64,000 nucleotides of DNA, taken from contig NZ_CP149787.1 of NCBI RefSeq assembly GCF_037914945.1, positions 310,001-374,000 of the forward strand. The letters run 5' to 3'. Shown here piece after piece: positions 24,733 to 34,444 of the stretch. Position numbers and translations under genes: made by a program. Within the stretch, counting starts at the first letter, position 1. The number at the start of each line of letters is the position of its first letter. The stretch comes from Haloterrigena sp. KLK7 (GTDB lineage Archaea > Halobacteriota > Halobacteria > Halobacteriales > Natrialbaceae). The notes below the pieces were generated by a model. That model saw only the letters and a list, made by a program, of their open reading frames with translations. It had not been told where the DNA came from and did no database searches.

Positions 24733-25524
24733 GTGAACCGTGTGAACAAGAACGACGCCGTCAGCCAGCCGGGAGCGAAGGGGGGAAGCGAGACCGACGC
24801 CGCGACAGACACCGACAGCACCGACGAAACCGTCGATCTCGGGATCGGTATCTCGGTCGATATCGACGTCGGCGACGTCGACGAGGAGACCGACCACGTC
24901 GAACTCGCGTTCGACGAGGACGACTATCTCGAGTCGGCCGACGAATCGGGACGGGATCGGGCGGACGATGGGGAACGAAGCGACCGCGACGGTCGCGGCC
25001 GCGACCTCGAGTCCGGCGAGCGCGAGCGCCTCGAGAGCGCGGGCATCGAGCCCGACGCGGTCCGCGAGAAGGAGTACTCCTACCGGCTGTTGCTCGACGC
25101 GGGGCTCGACGAAGCGACCGCGGACGCGCTGCGACGACGGTTCTCGCTGCCGTGGTCGTTCGAGGGCGACAGCGACGGCGACCTCGAGCGCCGCTCGAGC
25201 GAGGTGCGGGGTCTCGGGGCCGCCGAACGCGAGTGGATCGCGGTCAGCGGGGACGAGGACTGGCAATCGTTCGAGTACGAGCACTCGCCGATCGCCGCGG
25301 TCGAGCGCGAACGGCCCGCGGAGCGTCCGTATCCGAAGCCGACGCCGGTGACCGCCGTCACGGGCGTCGGGCCCGATAACGCCGACGACCTGGCCGAGGC
25401 CGGAGTTCGCTCGGCGGAGCGGCTGGCGACGGTGAGCGCGTTCGCGGTCGCCGACGCCCTCGGTCTGGACGTTCTGCACGTTCGAACGTGGCGACACAAC
25501 GCGCGGGAACTGCTCGCCGACTGA
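24733..25524 (+). CDS. Helix-hairpin-helix protein (DUF7409-like)
   Basis: The 263-residue protein starts at a GTG (VNRVNKNDAVSQPGAKGGSE). The first 95 residues are acidic and low-complexity. A middle helical part follows (YSYRLLLDAGLDEATADALR then RRFSLPWSFEGDSDGD). The C-terminus has a helix-hairpin-helix motif TAVTGVGPDNADDLAEAGVR, continuing SAERLATVSAFAVADALGLD. HhH motifs bind DNA without sequence preference or mediate protein contacts. In haloarchaea this gene is commonly seen upstream of the class I aldolase gene. The role is unknown, and it does not contain a nuclease domain I can recognise. Confidence 0.75.
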   Translation: MNRVNKNDAVSQPGAKGGSETDAATDTDSTDETVDLGIGISVDIDVGDVDEETDHVELAFDEDDYLESADESGRDRADDGERSDRDGRGRDLESGERERLESAGIEPDAVREKEYSYRLLLDAGLDEATADALRRRFSLPWSFEGDSDGDLERRSSEVRGLGAAEREWIAVSGDEDWQSFEYEHSPIAAVERERPAERPYPKPTPVTAVTGVGPDNADDLAEAGVRSAERLATVSAFAVADALGLDVLHVRTWRHNARELLAD

Positions 25525-25618
25525 CTCGAATCGCTCGGGCTCTCGCGGCGACTCGATCGGCGCTCCCGGACCTAATAACTACGAATGTACGTAATTTCGA
25601 TAATCCGGACCATCAGAG

Positions 25619-25625
25619 ATATATA
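25619..25625 (+). promoter_or_regulatory. TATA box of the aldolase-FBPase operon
   Basis: The sequence atatata is centred 28 bp before the A of the aldolase ATG at 25650. With archaeal spacing of about 25-27 bp from TATA to transcription start, the transcript would be nearly leaderless. The preceding 50 bp are also AT-rich (taataactacgaatgtacg) and could hold an activator site. Confidence 0.6.
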
Positions 25626-25649
25626 GCGGCCTAGTGCACCGTCTAACAG

Positions 25650-26444
25650 ATGATTCCGATCGACGACTCTCCGATCGTTCGCGACGGCAAGTCACTGATT
25701 CTCGCGATGGACCACGGGTTAGAGCACGGCCCGGTCGACTTCGAGGACGTCCCGGAGAAACTCGACCCGTCGACGGTCTTCGAGACGGCGACCCACGACG
25801 CCGTCTCCGCGATGGCCGTCCAGAAGGGGATCGCCGAGGGCTACTATCCCAGCTACGAGGACGACGTCAACCTCCTGTTGAAGCTCAACGGGACGTCGAA
25901 CCTCTGGATGGGCGAACCGGACTCGGCGGTCAACTGCTCGGTCGACTACGCCGCCGAACTGGGCGCCGACGCCCTCGGCTTTACCGTCTACGGCGGTTCG
26001 AACCACGAGATCGAGATGGTCGAGGAGTTCCGCGACGCCCAGGAGAAGGGCCGCGAGTACGATCTCCCGATGGTCATGTGGTCGTACCCGCGCGGACAGG
26101 GACTGAAAAACGACACCAAACCCTCGACGATCTCCTACGCGACGCGGCTGGCCCTCGAGCTCGGCGCCGACATCGCGAAGGTCAAGTATCCCGGTAGCAA
26201 GGACGCGATGGCTCACGCGGTACAGTGTGCCGGCGACATGAACGTCGTCATGTCCGGCGGCTCGAAGACCTCCGACTACGAGTTCCTTTCGACCGTCGAG
26301 GCCGTAATCGACGCCGGCGCGACGGGGCTGGCCGTCGGCCGCAACGTCTGGCAGCGCGAGAACCCCACGCAGCTTCTCGACGCCCTGGAGAAGGTCATCT
26401 ACGAGGAGGAAACCGCCGACGCCGCGCTCGAGCAGACCGAGTAG
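25650..26444 (+). CDS. Fructose-bisphosphate aldolase, class I (archaeal DhnA type)
   Basis: The 264-residue aldolase cleaves or forms fructose 1,6-bisphosphate. Archaeal class I features are clear: SLILAMDHGLEHGP near residue 20, MVMWSYPRGQGLKND at 141-155, the Schiff-base lysine region GADIAKVKYPGSKDA (Lys177/179), and the phosphate-binding glycine segments NVVMSGGSKTSDYE and GATGLAVGRNVWQ. The FBPase gene starts 2 bp after the stop, so the two form an operon. This pairing serves gluconeogenesis, since haloarchaea mostly use a semi-phosphorylated Entner-Doudoroff route for sugar breakdown. A TATA box lies 28 bp upstream. Confidence 0.95.
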   Translation: MIPIDDSPIVRDGKSLILAMDHGLEHGPVDFEDVPEKLDPSTVFETATHDAVSAMAVQKGIAEGYYPSYEDDVNLLLKLNGTSNLWMGEPDSAVNCSVDYAAELGADALGFTVYGGSNHEIEMVEEFRDAQEKGREYDLPMVMWSYPRGQGLKNDTKPSTISYATRLALELGADIAKVKYPGSKDAMAHAVQCAGDMNVVMSGGSKTSDYEFLSTVEAVIDAGATGLAVGRNVWQRENPTQLLDALEKVIYEEETADAALEQTE

Positions 26445-26446
26445 TG

Positions 26447-27316
26447 ATGACGGTATCGGACCCAACGGTCGAGGACGTCGTCGCGACCGTCAGCCGATCA
26501 GCGACCGAGATCAAGCAGGGACTCATCGGTCGGCGCGGCACCGTCGACGAGGAGAACCCGAGCGGCGAGCGACAGGCCGAGGCCGACGTCTGGGCCGACG
26601 AGATGCTGGGAGAGCGACTCGCTGCGATCGACGGCGTCGGACAGTACGCCAGCGAGGAGCGTCCCGCGGTCGTCGACTGCGGCGGCGATCCGGACGCGGG
26701 CGACGCCTACGCGGTCGCCGTCGACCCGCTGGACGGCTCGTCGAACCTCAAGTCCAACAACGCGATGGGGACGATCTTCGGCGTCTACGACGCCGCGCTG
26801 CCCGCGCCGGGCGAATCGCTCGTCGCGGCCGGCTACGTCCTCTACGGGCCGATCACGACGATGGTGATCGCCACCGAGGAGACCGTCGCCGAGTACGAGA
26901 TGACCGGCGGCGAACGCCAACTCATCGAACGGGACGTCACGCTCCCCGAGGACCCCGTCGTCTACGGCTTCGGCGGCCGCGTCCCCGACTGGCCCGCGGA
27001 CTTCGAGGCCTACGCCCGCGAGATCGAGGACGAACTCAAACTCCGCTACGGCGGCGCGATGATCGCCGACGTCAACCAGGTGCTCACCTACGGCGGCGTC
27101 TTCGCGTATCCCGGCCTCGAGTCCCGCCCCGAGGGCAAACTGCGGCTGCAGTTCGAGGGGAACCCCATCGGCTACATCGTCGAACGCGCCGGGGGACGGT
27201 CCTCGGACGGCGACGGGTCGCTGCTGTCAGTCGAGCCCGACGCGTTACACGACCGGACGCCGGTCCACGTCGGTAACGCCGAACTGATCGATCGACTCGA
27301 GGACACGCTCGAGTAA
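26447..27316 (+). CDS. fbp: Fructose-1,6-bisphosphatase, class I
   Basis: The 289-residue phosphatase hydrolyses fructose 1,6-bisphosphate in gluconeogenesis. The metal-binding core AVAVDPLDGSSNLKSNNAMG matches the class I FBPase DPLDGSSN motif. An earlier acidic site lies in QAEADVWADEMLGERL and GQYASEERP. The later segments LKLRYGGAMIADVNQVLTYG and GKLRLQFEGNPIGYIVERAG correspond to the YxGxMVADVH and KLRLxYExxPMA motifs. ATG 26447 is used; an in-frame GTG directly before it overlaps the aldolase stop. The gene is translated right after the aldolase, so the pair is probably co-expressed. Confidence 0.95.
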   Translation: MTVSDPTVEDVVATVSRSATEIKQGLIGRRGTVDEENPSGERQAEADVWADEMLGERLAAIDGVGQYASEERPAVVDCGGDPDAGDAYAVAVDPLDGSSNLKSNNAMGTIFGVYDAALPAPGESLVAAGYVLYGPITTMVIATEETVAEYEMTGGERQLIERDVTLPEDPVVYGFGGRVPDWPADFEAYAREIEDELKLRYGGAMIADVNQVLTYGGVFAYPGLESRPEGKLRLQFEGNPIGYIVERAGGRSSDGDGSLLSVEPDALHDRTPVHVGNAELIDRLEDTLE

Positions 27317-27371
27317 TATCTGCACCGCTTTTAGCGGCGAGACGCTCGAGTCCCGGCCGTTCGTCGGTTCG

Positions 27372-27629
27372 TCAGTCCGCTTCGTCGGTTCGGTCTCGGC
27401 GCCACGCCGCCGTCACGGTGACGTAGACGCCGATCCCGGCGATGAGCAGCGCGTAAAACGCCCACTGAGGCCAGCCGATCTCGAGGAAGAGCAGCGTCAG
27501 GAAAACGACCCAGACCGTGGCGACGAGCAGGTCGATGAGGAGTCGAACGACGGTGCCGACGAGGCCTCTCACGGTTCGGCCGTCGCGGTTCGATTCGTGA
27601 TTCGAGCCGGAGGCGGTATCAGTTGCCAT
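27372..27629 (-). CDS. Small two-helix membrane protein
   Basis: The 85-residue protein has a polar N-terminus (MATDTASGSNHESNRDGRTV), then two hydrophobic helices: LLIDLLVATVWVVFLTLLFL and WAFYALLIAGIGVYVTVTAA. A short basic-acidic tail RRDRTDEAD ends it. I do not recognise a characterised family, though similar small membrane proteins are widespread in Halobacteria. It is convergent with the FBPase gene (55 bp apart) and lies 80 bp from the next minus-strand gene. Confidence 0.65.
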   Translation of the reverse strand: MATDTASGSNHESNRDGRTVRGLVGTVVRLLIDLLVATVWVVFLTLLFLEIGWPQWAFYALLIAGIGVYVTVTAAWRRDRTDEAD

Positions 27630-27710
27630 GGATTCGGTGCGTGCGGTCGGTGATAGCGGACGCGGACGTCGCGTTCGTGTGGTCGTGAGCGATCATCGGT
27701 ACAGCGTCGG

Positions 27711-28883
27711 TCAGAAGTAATAGCCGTGCTCCTCGGTCAGTTTGTAGGCGCCGACTCCCCAGACGTAGCTCTGGCCCGGCCACCAGGTCCGCGCGTTGTT
27801 GAACCCGGCGATGAGCACCTCGTCGTCGTCGCCCTCGGGGTCGGCGTGGAAGCTCACCGAACCGCTGTCGCCGTCGGTCAGGTCCATCTCGCCGCCCCAG
27901 CGGATCTGGCCGTAGCGACAGAAGTCGTCGGTGAAACAGGTGACCGCGTCGATCCCCTGAATCTTCCCGACCGTGTGGCCGGTCACCGCGCCGACCTTCT
28001 CGAGTTCCGCGTCGCGAGCGACGAGATCGGCGAGTCCGAGCCGCGTGAACTGGCCGCGGACGCGGGCCGTCGACGAGGTGTCGATCCTGTCCGACGGCTC
28101 GACGGTGCCGTTCGGCTCGACGGCGACGACGTCCTCGGCCGGGTGGGCGCGGTCGACGGTCCCGAGTTCGATCGAGTCGTCATTCTCGAGGGGCAGCGAG
28201 AGCGCGTCGGTGTATTCCTCCGCCCCGCCCTGGAAGGCGTGTTCGGCCGTCACGAACAGCTCTCGTTCGGTGTCGGGATCGTACAGCGTGGGGCCGAGCG
28301 TCGCGAGGCTATTGGCCGTTTCGCAGGCGACGCCGGTCGGCACCTCGTCGTTCACGACGGAGCCGGCGAGCCGCGGATCGAGGTCCTCGGGGCCCTGTTC
28401 GATGTCGTCGATATCGATGATCGTCTCGATATCGAGCGAGACGCCGTCGGCGAGGCCGTCGAGCGCCTCGCGGATCGACCCCGCGTCGCTCGAGATACCG
28501 ACGGAGACGGACGCGGTGGCGCTGTCGTACGAGCCGGGAACGACCGCACTGCCGAGGTAGCCGGTAAACGCCGTCCGCGCCAGCAACTCGTTCAGTTCGA
28601 ACGCCTTCTCGACGGCGGCGTACCACTCCGCCGGAACGTACTTCGTTCGCTTCTCGAGCGACCAGGGGTCGTCGGGATCGGGTCTGACGAGCGCGGTGAC
28701 GATCGGAACCTCTCCGTCGTCGGCCGCGAGAAAGTCGTCGACGCCGAGCAGTCCGCCGACGCCGATCGCGTAGCCGCCGGTAATCAGGGTCCGGAGAAAC
28801 TCGCGACGGTCCATGCCTGCCTCGATCCGATCTCGAATCGTCGCGAGACGGTGGCCGAGATGCTCGGTATATGTACGTTCCAT
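27711..28883 (-). CDS. Exported trypsin-like protein (S1-fold peptidase candidate)
   Basis: The 390-residue protein has a Tat signal MDRREFLRTLITGGYAIGVG beginning at residue 24; the actual start may be ATG 28883 or ATG 28814. The mature part shows chymotrypsin-fold marks: FVTAEHAFQGG supplies a candidate histidine, an Asp-rich stretch around TVDRAHPAEDVVAVE could give the acid, and LTDGDSGSVSFHADP gives the serine in GDSGS. About 190 residues precede the histidine, much longer than a standard trypsin-like enzyme. It would act outside the cell or at the membrane. A non-proteolytic role remains possible, because only the serine motif is strong. Confidence 0.65.
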   Translation of the reverse strand: MERTYTEHLGHRLATIRDRIEAGMDRREFLRTLITGGYAIGVGGLLGVDDFLAADDGEVPIVTALVRPDPDDPWSLEKRTKYVPAEWYAAVEKAFELNELLARTAFTGYLGSAVVPGSYDSATASVSVGISSDAGSIREALDGLADGVSLDIETIIDIDDIEQGPEDLDPRLAGSVVNDEVPTGVACETANSLATLGPTLYDPDTERELFVTAEHAFQGGAEEYTDALSLPLENDDSIELGTVDRAHPAEDVVAVEPNGTVEPSDRIDTSSTARVRGQFTRLGLADLVARDAELEKVGAVTGHTVGKIQGIDAVTCFTDDFCRYGQIRWGGEMDLTDGDSGSVSFHADPEGDDDEVLIAGFNNARTWWPGQSYVWGVGAYKLTEEHGYYF

Positions 28884-29877
28884 GCCGCTACTAGGAGTTC
28901 AACTCGGATTCTCCCCGTGGCGTCAAAGCTAATGTTCACGTACACGGGAGGGACGGTCCGGATCGGATATAACGTCGAAATCGTCGAAAGCGATTCTGCC
29001 TGCATCTGCCGTTTGCCGTCGCGGACTCGCGTCACGCGCCGCTGATCGGATTTCGAGTCCGGTGCCGGTCGGCCACCTCGATCGCCGCCCGTCCGCTCGA
29101 GGTGTCAGCGGTCGCTACCGCCGAGCCGGCGGGCGATCGCGCGCACCGGCCCCGATATAATAGCTGGACGACTGAACGCGAGCGTTGGTGTCGATCGGCC
29201 GCCCAGCGTACGATGTCTCCGTGCTGGTGACCACGGAGGCGGTACGGCCAGGCGAATTCGGAGCGACGTCGGTCGCATTTTCCGCGACCGAACGTCGAAT
29301 CCGTCCGCCGGCCGTACGACTCACTCCCGATCGGTTCGCGTCCCACGACACGCGATCCTCCTCATCCCTCGCGGCGAACTCCCAACGATCGGTGGCGGTC
29401 TGTCGACGCGAACCGTCTCCTCTCTTTCCCGTTGTGTCGCTCCCGACGTAGTCCAGTAGCCGCTGCGACCGTCGTGATCGACGCTCGGCGTCTCGCTCGA
29501 GCCTCGGTATCGTTCGATTACCCGCCGGAATACGGCTGCTACCGCCGGAACGCTTCCCCGTAGCCGAGGCACGCCTGTGAACTGTTAACGGTCATACTGG
29601 ACCGATCAGCGTCTGCTACGTGAATCGTGCAGACTGTTGGCAGTTACCTCAACTACGGACACCGCCGCCGAGCGATCGCGCCGGTGCCGCGAGTCTCTCC
29701 GACTCGCTCCCCGGACCGTTCGACGACGTTCGTCACCGATTACCGGCGTGTTACGCAGAGAAAACGGTGTCTACGGCTTTCATAACAATACCCCGAGTCG
29801 TGGAATCGTCGCGTGCTCGTGACGCGCTCCCGACGGTCGACGGCCCCGACGACCGGTTCGACTCCGGCGGGGAGCCT
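28884..29877. other. Long intergenic region
   Basis: About 1 kb with no convincing gene. The AT-richer part near 28930-29000 is probably the promoter of the exported peptidase-like gene. The rest is GC-rich with short broken frames on both strands. The string ctttcataacaatacccc near 29780 may belong to the promoter of the DUF5658-like gene, though it is rather far from the start. Confidence 0.4.
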
Positions 29878-30228
29878 ATGAGTTCCGACGGCGCCTACCC
29901 CCGGTTCCAGCTCCCGCTCGAGGTCTCGCCGATCGCCCTCGAGCGCGCCCTGTGGGTCCTCGTCGGCCTCTCGCTGGTCGGGGACGTCCTGACGACGTTC
30001 GCCGGACTCCGTCTGGGACTGGTCGAGTCGAACCCGGTCGCTCGCAGCGTGATCGACGGCTACGGATTCGTCGGGATGTTCGCTCTCAAGGGGCTGGCGA
30101 TCGGCATCGGACTGGTCTGTCGTCCGTTGCTACCCGCGGCCTATCGGTCGATCGTTCCCGCCGGACTCGCCGTCCCCTGGACGATCGCCGTCTGTATCAA
30201 CCTCTACGTGATCTCGACGGTGCTGTAG
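29878..30228 (+). CDS. DUF5658-like membrane protein
   Basis: From ATG 29878 the 116-residue protein reads MSSDGAYPRFQLPLEVSPIA and then has about three helices: LWVLVGLSLVGDVLTTFAGL, GFVGMFALKGLAIGIGLVC and AVPWTIAVCINLYVIST. The first helix followed by RLGLVESNPVARSVID matches the DUF5658 pattern of a helix, an acidic residue and an xxNPxxR turn. The frame remains open for 86 codons upstream, but that part is arginine/serine-rich and unlike a protein start. The function is unknown; the helices suggest a cytoplasmic-membrane protein. Confidence 0.7.
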   Translation: MSSDGAYPRFQLPLEVSPIALERALWVLVGLSLVGDVLTTFAGLRLGLVESNPVARSVIDGYGFVGMFALKGLAIGIGLVCRPLLPAAYRSIVPAGLAVPWTIAVCINLYVISTVL

Positions 30229-30596
30229 CGACCGTCGCTCTCTCGACGGTACCGGGGTGACCGTCGTTCGAGGCCGTCAGAAGGGACTCGGCAACGGAGC
30301 TCAGTTCCGCGAATCGCCGTCCTGTGATGTCGGCTCGGTCGTCGATTCGAGCATCGGTTCGGCGTCACAGGGTGACGATAACGAGTCACCACTCTCGAGA
30401 CGAAAGCGCCGCTCGAGGAGGGCCGGCCGAGTGCGGCGGAACCGACGCCGCTCGAGCCGTCGAACCGCCGGTACTCGTCTCGACCCGTCCGACGGCTGAG
30501 ACATCGCGATCGTCTTACTCCCCCCATACCACGTACCTTGATAACGAATGACGTAGTATCGGAAACTGACCCCGTATTTGAGGGGAGAACCGGACG
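30229..30596. other. Intergenic region
   Basis: About 370 bp without a recognisable gene. The last 60 bp are AT-richer (ccttgataacgaatgacg) and may hold the promoter of the 49-residue membrane protein that follows. Confidence 0.4.
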
Positions 30597-30746
30597 ATGC
30601 CACTGCCACCGGAGCCGATGTTGCTGTACGTGACGGTCGCCTCGGCCAGCTACGCGCTGGTGTGGCGATGGTGGTGGCGGACGTTCGAGGACGACGGCGT
30701 CGAACTCAGCTACAACGAGGACCGGTTCCGAGACGCCGAGGACTGA
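30597..30746 (+). CDS. Small single-helix membrane protein (49 aa)
   Basis: The frame from ATG 30597 to TGA 30744-30746 encodes [20 protein letters not shown], continuing [20 protein letters not shown] and EDRFRDAED. One hydrophobic helix ends in a tryptophan-rich interface (WRWWWR), followed by an acidic cytoplasmic tail. Its codon use and third-position GC fit the neighbours. The stop is one base from the stop of the convergent aldehyde dehydrogenase gene, as is typical of real gene pairs here. No family is recognised. Confidence 0.55.
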   Translation: MPLPPEPMLLYVTVASASYALVWRWWWRTFEDDGVELSYNEDRFRDAED

Positions 30747-30747
30747 C

Positions 30748-32148
30748 CTACTCGACCATCTCCGTCTCCTCTCCCGCGTCGCCTTGCACCCAGATCGTCT
30801 TCCGGTTGACGAACTCCCGGATGCCGTCGCGAGCGAGTTCGCGGCCGTATCCGGAGTCCTTCACGCCGCCGAAGGGCAGCCGCGGGTCGGACTTGACGAG
30901 TTCGTTCACGAACGCGAGGCCCGACTCGAACTGCCGGGCGACGCGCTCGCCGCGCTCCAGATCCTCCGTCCAGACGCTGGCGCCGAGACCGAACCGGGTG
31001 TCGTTGGCCTTCTCGATCGCGGCCTCCTCGTCCGGCACGCGGAAGACCGTCGCCACTGGGCCGAACAGTTCCTCCTGATCCGCGGGCGCGTTTTCTGGGA
31101 CGTCGGTGAGGACGGTCGGCGGGTAGAACGCGCCGTCGCGGTCCATCGGCTCGCCGCCGATTCGGCACTCGCCGCCCTGCTCTACGGTCTCCTCGACCTG
31201 TCCGTGAAGCTCCTCCATGAGGTCCTCGCGGGCCTGCGGGCCGATATCGGTGTCCTCGTTCATCGGATCGCCGACCGTCTGGGCGTCCATTTCCTCGGTG
31301 AAGCGCTCGACGAACTCGTCGTAGACGTCGTCGACGACGACGAACCGCTTGGCCGCGATACAGGACTGGCCGTTGTTGATGAGACGGGCCTGCACCGCCG
31401 TCTCGACGGTCTTGTCCATCGGCGCGTCCTCGAGGACGACGAAGGGGTCGCTCCCGCCGAGCTCGAGGACGTTCTTCTTGAGTTCGCTGCCGGCGGTCTC
31501 GGCGACCGCCCGGCCCGCGCCGTCGCTACCGGTGATGGTGACGCCCGCGATCCGGTCGTCCGAAATCACCTCGTCGATCTCGTCGGAGCTAATCAGGAGG
31601 GACGTGAAGGCGCCCTCGGGAGCGCCCGCCTCCCGGAAGACGTCCTCGATCGCCTCCGCGCAGCCCGGGACGTTCGAGGCGTGTTTCAGCAGACCGACGT
31701 TGCCCGCCGCGAGGTTAGGCGCGGCGAAGCGGAACACTTGCCAGAACGGGAAGTTCCACGGCATGATCGCCAGGATCGGACCCAGCGGCTCGTAGGAGAC
31801 GAGCGTCCGTGCATCGGGCTCGCTCGCGACGACGTCGTCGTCGAGGTGCTCGGCGGCGTGTTCGGCGTAGTAGTCACAGACCCACGCGCACTTCTCGACC
31901 TCGTCGCGGGCCTGCCCGATCGGCTTGCCCATCTCCTCGGTCATCAGTTCGGCGTACTCCTCGCTCCGATCGCGGAGGACGTCGGCCGCCGCCGACAGGA
32001 GTTGCTGGCGGTGCTCGACCGAGGTCTCGCTCCACTCGTCGAAGGTCTCGGCCGCGCGCTCGAGGTGGGCCTCGCGATCGTCACTCGAAGTCTCGTCGAA
32101 GGTGCCGACGACCTCGCCCGTCGCCGGGTTGGTGCTTTCGATGGACAC
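30748..32148 (-). CDS. NAD(P)-dependent aldehyde dehydrogenase (succinate-semialdehyde type)
   Basis: The 466-residue protein starts at a GTG ([20 protein letters not shown]), the standard N-terminus of the GabD/Sad branch. Motifs include [20 protein letters not shown], the cofactor segment [20 protein letters not shown], the catalytic glutamate in [13 protein letters not shown], the nucleophile in [13 protein letters not shown], and [20 protein letters not shown]. Its length is on the short side for the family but complete. It oxidises an aldehyde such as succinate semialdehyde to the acid. It is divergent from a glutamate dehydrogenase gene (186 bp between starts), consistent with glutamate/GABA or 2-oxoglutarate metabolism, though this is inferred from context. 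Confidence 0.92.
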   Translation of the reverse strand: MSIESTNPATGEVVGTFDETSSDDREAHLERAAETFDEWSETSVEHRQQLLSAAADVLRDRSEEYAELMTEEMGKPIGQARDEVEKCAWVCDYYAEHAAEHLDDDVVASEPDARTLVSYEPLGPILAIMPWNFPFWQVFRFAAPNLAAGNVGLLKHASNVPGCAEAIEDVFREAGAPEGAFTSLLISSDEIDEVISDDRIAGVTITGSDGAGRAVAETAGSELKKNVLELGGSDPFVVLEDAPMDKTVETAVQARLINNGQSCIAAKRFVVVDDVYDEFVERFTEEMDAQTVGDPMNEDTDIGPQAREDLMEELHGQVEETVEQGGECRIGGEPMDRDGAFYPPTVLTDVPENAPADQEELFGPVATVFRVPDEEAAIEKANDTRFGLGASVWTEDLERGERVARQFESGLAFVNELVKSDPRLPFGGVKDSGYGRELARDGIREFVNRKTIWVQGDAGEETEMVE

Positions 32149-32334
32149 GCGGTTCCCGACCACGAGGAGTCGCTTCAAACGTGGCGTGGCGATGGAAGGG
32201 ACGCGACCGACGCGCCAGCAGAGTACAGCGCGCGGTGCGGAGACGGGACTCGTACGCCGACGCAGACGAGTGCAGTGCCAAGGGTTTTGCCTGGGGTCCG
32301 GCAAGGACCAGATCACGGATCCCTCGATTCTACT

Positions 32335-33609
32335 ATGACAGTCGCTGATTCACAGTCGGAGCCCGAATCGGAGAGCGCCGTCGAAACGGCCCGCCACCAG
32401 CTCGAGCGCGCGGCGGCCCACCTCGACGTCGACGAGGGAATCGTCAACCGCCTGCGCCACCCCACGAGCGTCCACCGCGTGACGATTCCCCTCGAGCGCG
32501 ACGACGGCTCCCGCGAGATGTTCACGGGATATCGTGCCCACCACGACAGCGTGCGCGGGCCGTACAAGGGCGGGCTGCGCTACCATCCGGAGGTGTCCGA
32601 AGAGGAGTGCGTCGGCCTCTCGATGTGGATGACCTGGAAGTGCGCCGTGATGGACCTCCCCTTCGGCGGCGGTAAGGGGGGAATCATCGTCAATCCGAAG
32701 GAGCTCAGCGCCGACGAGAAGGAGCGCCTCACCCGGCGCTTCGCGGAGGAGCTGCGGCCGGTGATCGGACCGATGACGGACATCCCCGCGCCGGACATGG
32801 GAACGGATCCGCAGACGATGGCGTGGTTCATGGACGCCTACTCGATGCAACAGGGCGAGACCACTCCCGGCGTCGTCACCGGCAAGCCGCCCATCGTCGG
32901 GGGCAGCTACGGCCGCGAGGAGGCGCCGGGCCGCAGCGTCGGGATCATCACGCGCGAGGCGATGGCGTACTACGACTGGGACGTCGAGGAAACGACCGTC
33001 GCCGTGCAGGGATTCGGTAGCGTCGGCGCCAACGCGGCACGGTACCTCGAGGACCTCGGCGCCTCCGTCGTCGCCGTCTCGGACGTCGACGGCGCCATCT
33101 ACGACCCCGACGGGCTCGACACGACCGATGTCGAGGACCACGACGAGAGCCCGGGCATGGTCTCGGGCTACGACGCGCCCGAGACGCTCACGAACGAGGA
33201 ACTGCTCGAGTTGGACGTGGACGTGCTCGTCCCCGCCGCGATCGGCAACGTCCTGACCGGCGAGAACGCCCGCGACGTCGACGCGGACATGATCGTCGAA
33301 GGGGCCAACGGCCCGACGACCACCACGGCCGAGCGCATCTTCGAGGAACGCGAGATCCCCGTGATTCCGGACATCATCGCCAACGCCGGCGGCGTCACCG
33401 TCTCGTACTTCGAGTGGCTCCAGGACATCAACCGGCGGGCGTGGACGCTCGAGCGGGTCAACGACGAACTCGAGAGCGAGATGCGTACGGCCTGGAACGA
33501 CGTTCAGACGGAGTACGACGCCCGGGACGTGACCTGGCGGGACGCGACGTATATCGTGGCCCTCGAGCGGATCGCATGCGCCCACGAGACCCGTGGACTC
33601 TGGCCGTAG
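32335..33609 (+). CDS. Glutamate dehydrogenase (Glu/Leu/Phe/Val family), copy 1
   Basis: The 424-residue enzyme interconverts glutamate and 2-oxoglutarate plus ammonia with NAD(P). It shows the substrate-site lysines in [20 protein letters not shown] and [13 protein letters not shown], the catalytic aspartate region [20 protein letters not shown], and the dinucleotide loop [20 protein letters not shown]. Late motifs are VEGANGPTT and [23 protein letters not shown] 32335 gives [14 protein letters not shown], an acidic extension as in other haloarchaeal homologues. A paralogue lies at 38722-39978; the two differ in the glycine loop (GFGSVG versus GYGNAG) and in the active-site loop (PDMGT versus PDVNT), so they may differ in cofactor or direction. 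Confidence 0.95.
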   Translation: MTVADSQSEPESESAVETARHQLERAAAHLDVDEGIVNRLRHPTSVHRVTIPLERDDGSREMFTGYRAHHDSVRGPYKGGLRYHPEVSEEECVGLSMWMTWKCAVMDLPFGGGKGGIIVNPKELSADEKERLTRRFAEELRPVIGPMTDIPAPDMGTDPQTMAWFMDAYSMQQGETTPGVVTGKPPIVGGSYGREEAPGRSVGIITREAMAYYDWDVEETTVAVQGFGSVGANAARYLEDLGASVVAVSDVDGAIYDPDGLDTTDVEDHDESPGMVSGYDAPETLTNEELLELDVDVLVPAAIGNVLTGENARDVDADMIVEGANGPTTTTAERIFEEREIPVIPDIIANAGGVTVSYFEWLQDINRRAWTLERVNDELESEMRTAWNDVQTEYDARDVTWRDATYIVALERIACAHETRGLWP

Positions 33610-33724
33610 CGAGACGGTGCGTCGCGCGAGGGCGACGAGGACGTTCCGTCGCAGGCTGGTGACGACAGATGTCGAGACGCGTACCAGAATTGTTGTTAGT
33701 CCGCGGCGCTAGAGTTACCATCGA

Positions 33725-34327
33725 ATGACGACTGGACGCGATACGGTCGCTCGACGGAACATCCTCCGATTGGTCGGCGCGGGATCGGTCGCCGCGCTCG
33801 CGGGATGTACGAGTACCGACGGCGACGAGTCAGACGAAGAGCCCGCGCCGGAGCCCGAAGCGGTCGACGTCAGCGAGGAGGCGACCTGGCGAACGACGGC
33901 GCTGACCGACGTGACGACCGGCGAGGAGTATCGCATCGAGGAGTTCGACCGTCCCGTTATCGTACACACGTTCGCGACGGGCTGTGCCGTCTGTCAGTCC
34001 CAGCACAGCGACTTCGGTGATTTCTATCCGAACGCTGACATCGAAATCGTCGACCTCACTATCGATCCGAACGACGAACCGGAAGATCTCCGGAACTACG
34101 CGGACGAAGAGGGCTACGACTGGCGATTCGGAACCGCGACTGACGAGGTCACCAGCGCTCTCGCCTCGGACTTCGGACAGGAAGTCTACAGCAGCGCGTC
34201 CTCGCCGGTCATCCTCGACTGTGGGGACGGCAGCGAGGTGTACACGCTCGAGAAGAGAGTCGACGCCAACCATCTCGAGTCGATCCTCGCGGACGTCTGC
34301 GGATCGGCCGACTCGAGCGCAGATTAG
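33725..34327 (+). CDS. Thioredoxin-like lipoprotein
   Basis: The 200-residue protein has a twin-arginine-type leader with lipobox: ARRNILRLVGAGSVAALAGC, with the lipid cysteine at residue 28. After an acidic linker comes a thioredoxin-like domain: RPVIVHTFATGCAVCQSQHS (Cys87 and Cys90 as CxxC), a strand DIEIVDLTIDPN, and the cis-proline region ASSPVILDCGDG. TlpA/PrrC-like lipoproteins of this kind reduce or oxidise exported protein thiols. A CcdA-type electron carrier gene follows 117 bp downstream on the same strand and would supply electrons across the membrane. The pair is therefore a probable extracytoplasmic thiol-redox module. Confidence 0.82.
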   Translation: MTTGRDTVARRNILRLVGAGSVAALAGCTSTDGDESDEEPAPEPEAVDVSEEATWRTTALTDVTTGEEYRIEEFDRPVIVHTFATGCAVCQSQHSDFGDFYPNADIEIVDLTIDPNDEPEDLRNYADEEGYDWRFGTATDEVTSALASDFGQEVYSSASSPVILDCGDGSEVYTLEKRVDANHLESILADVCGSADSSAD

Positions 34328-34444
34328 ACGGATGAGTGGCGTACCTCGAGCGTTCCAGTGCAGTCGGTCGGCGCCGCGCAACGAGTGCCGTAACGGATCG
34401 CGACGACCGGCGACTGCACCATCGACGTCGACCGCGAGGACGCG

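Noticed and set aside
30784-32334. A long open frame upstream of glutamate dehydrogenase copy 1 that could suggest a giant fusion
   Set aside because: The extension is antisense to the aldehyde dehydrogenase gene; the real protein starts at ATG 32335 with a normal acidic N-terminus.
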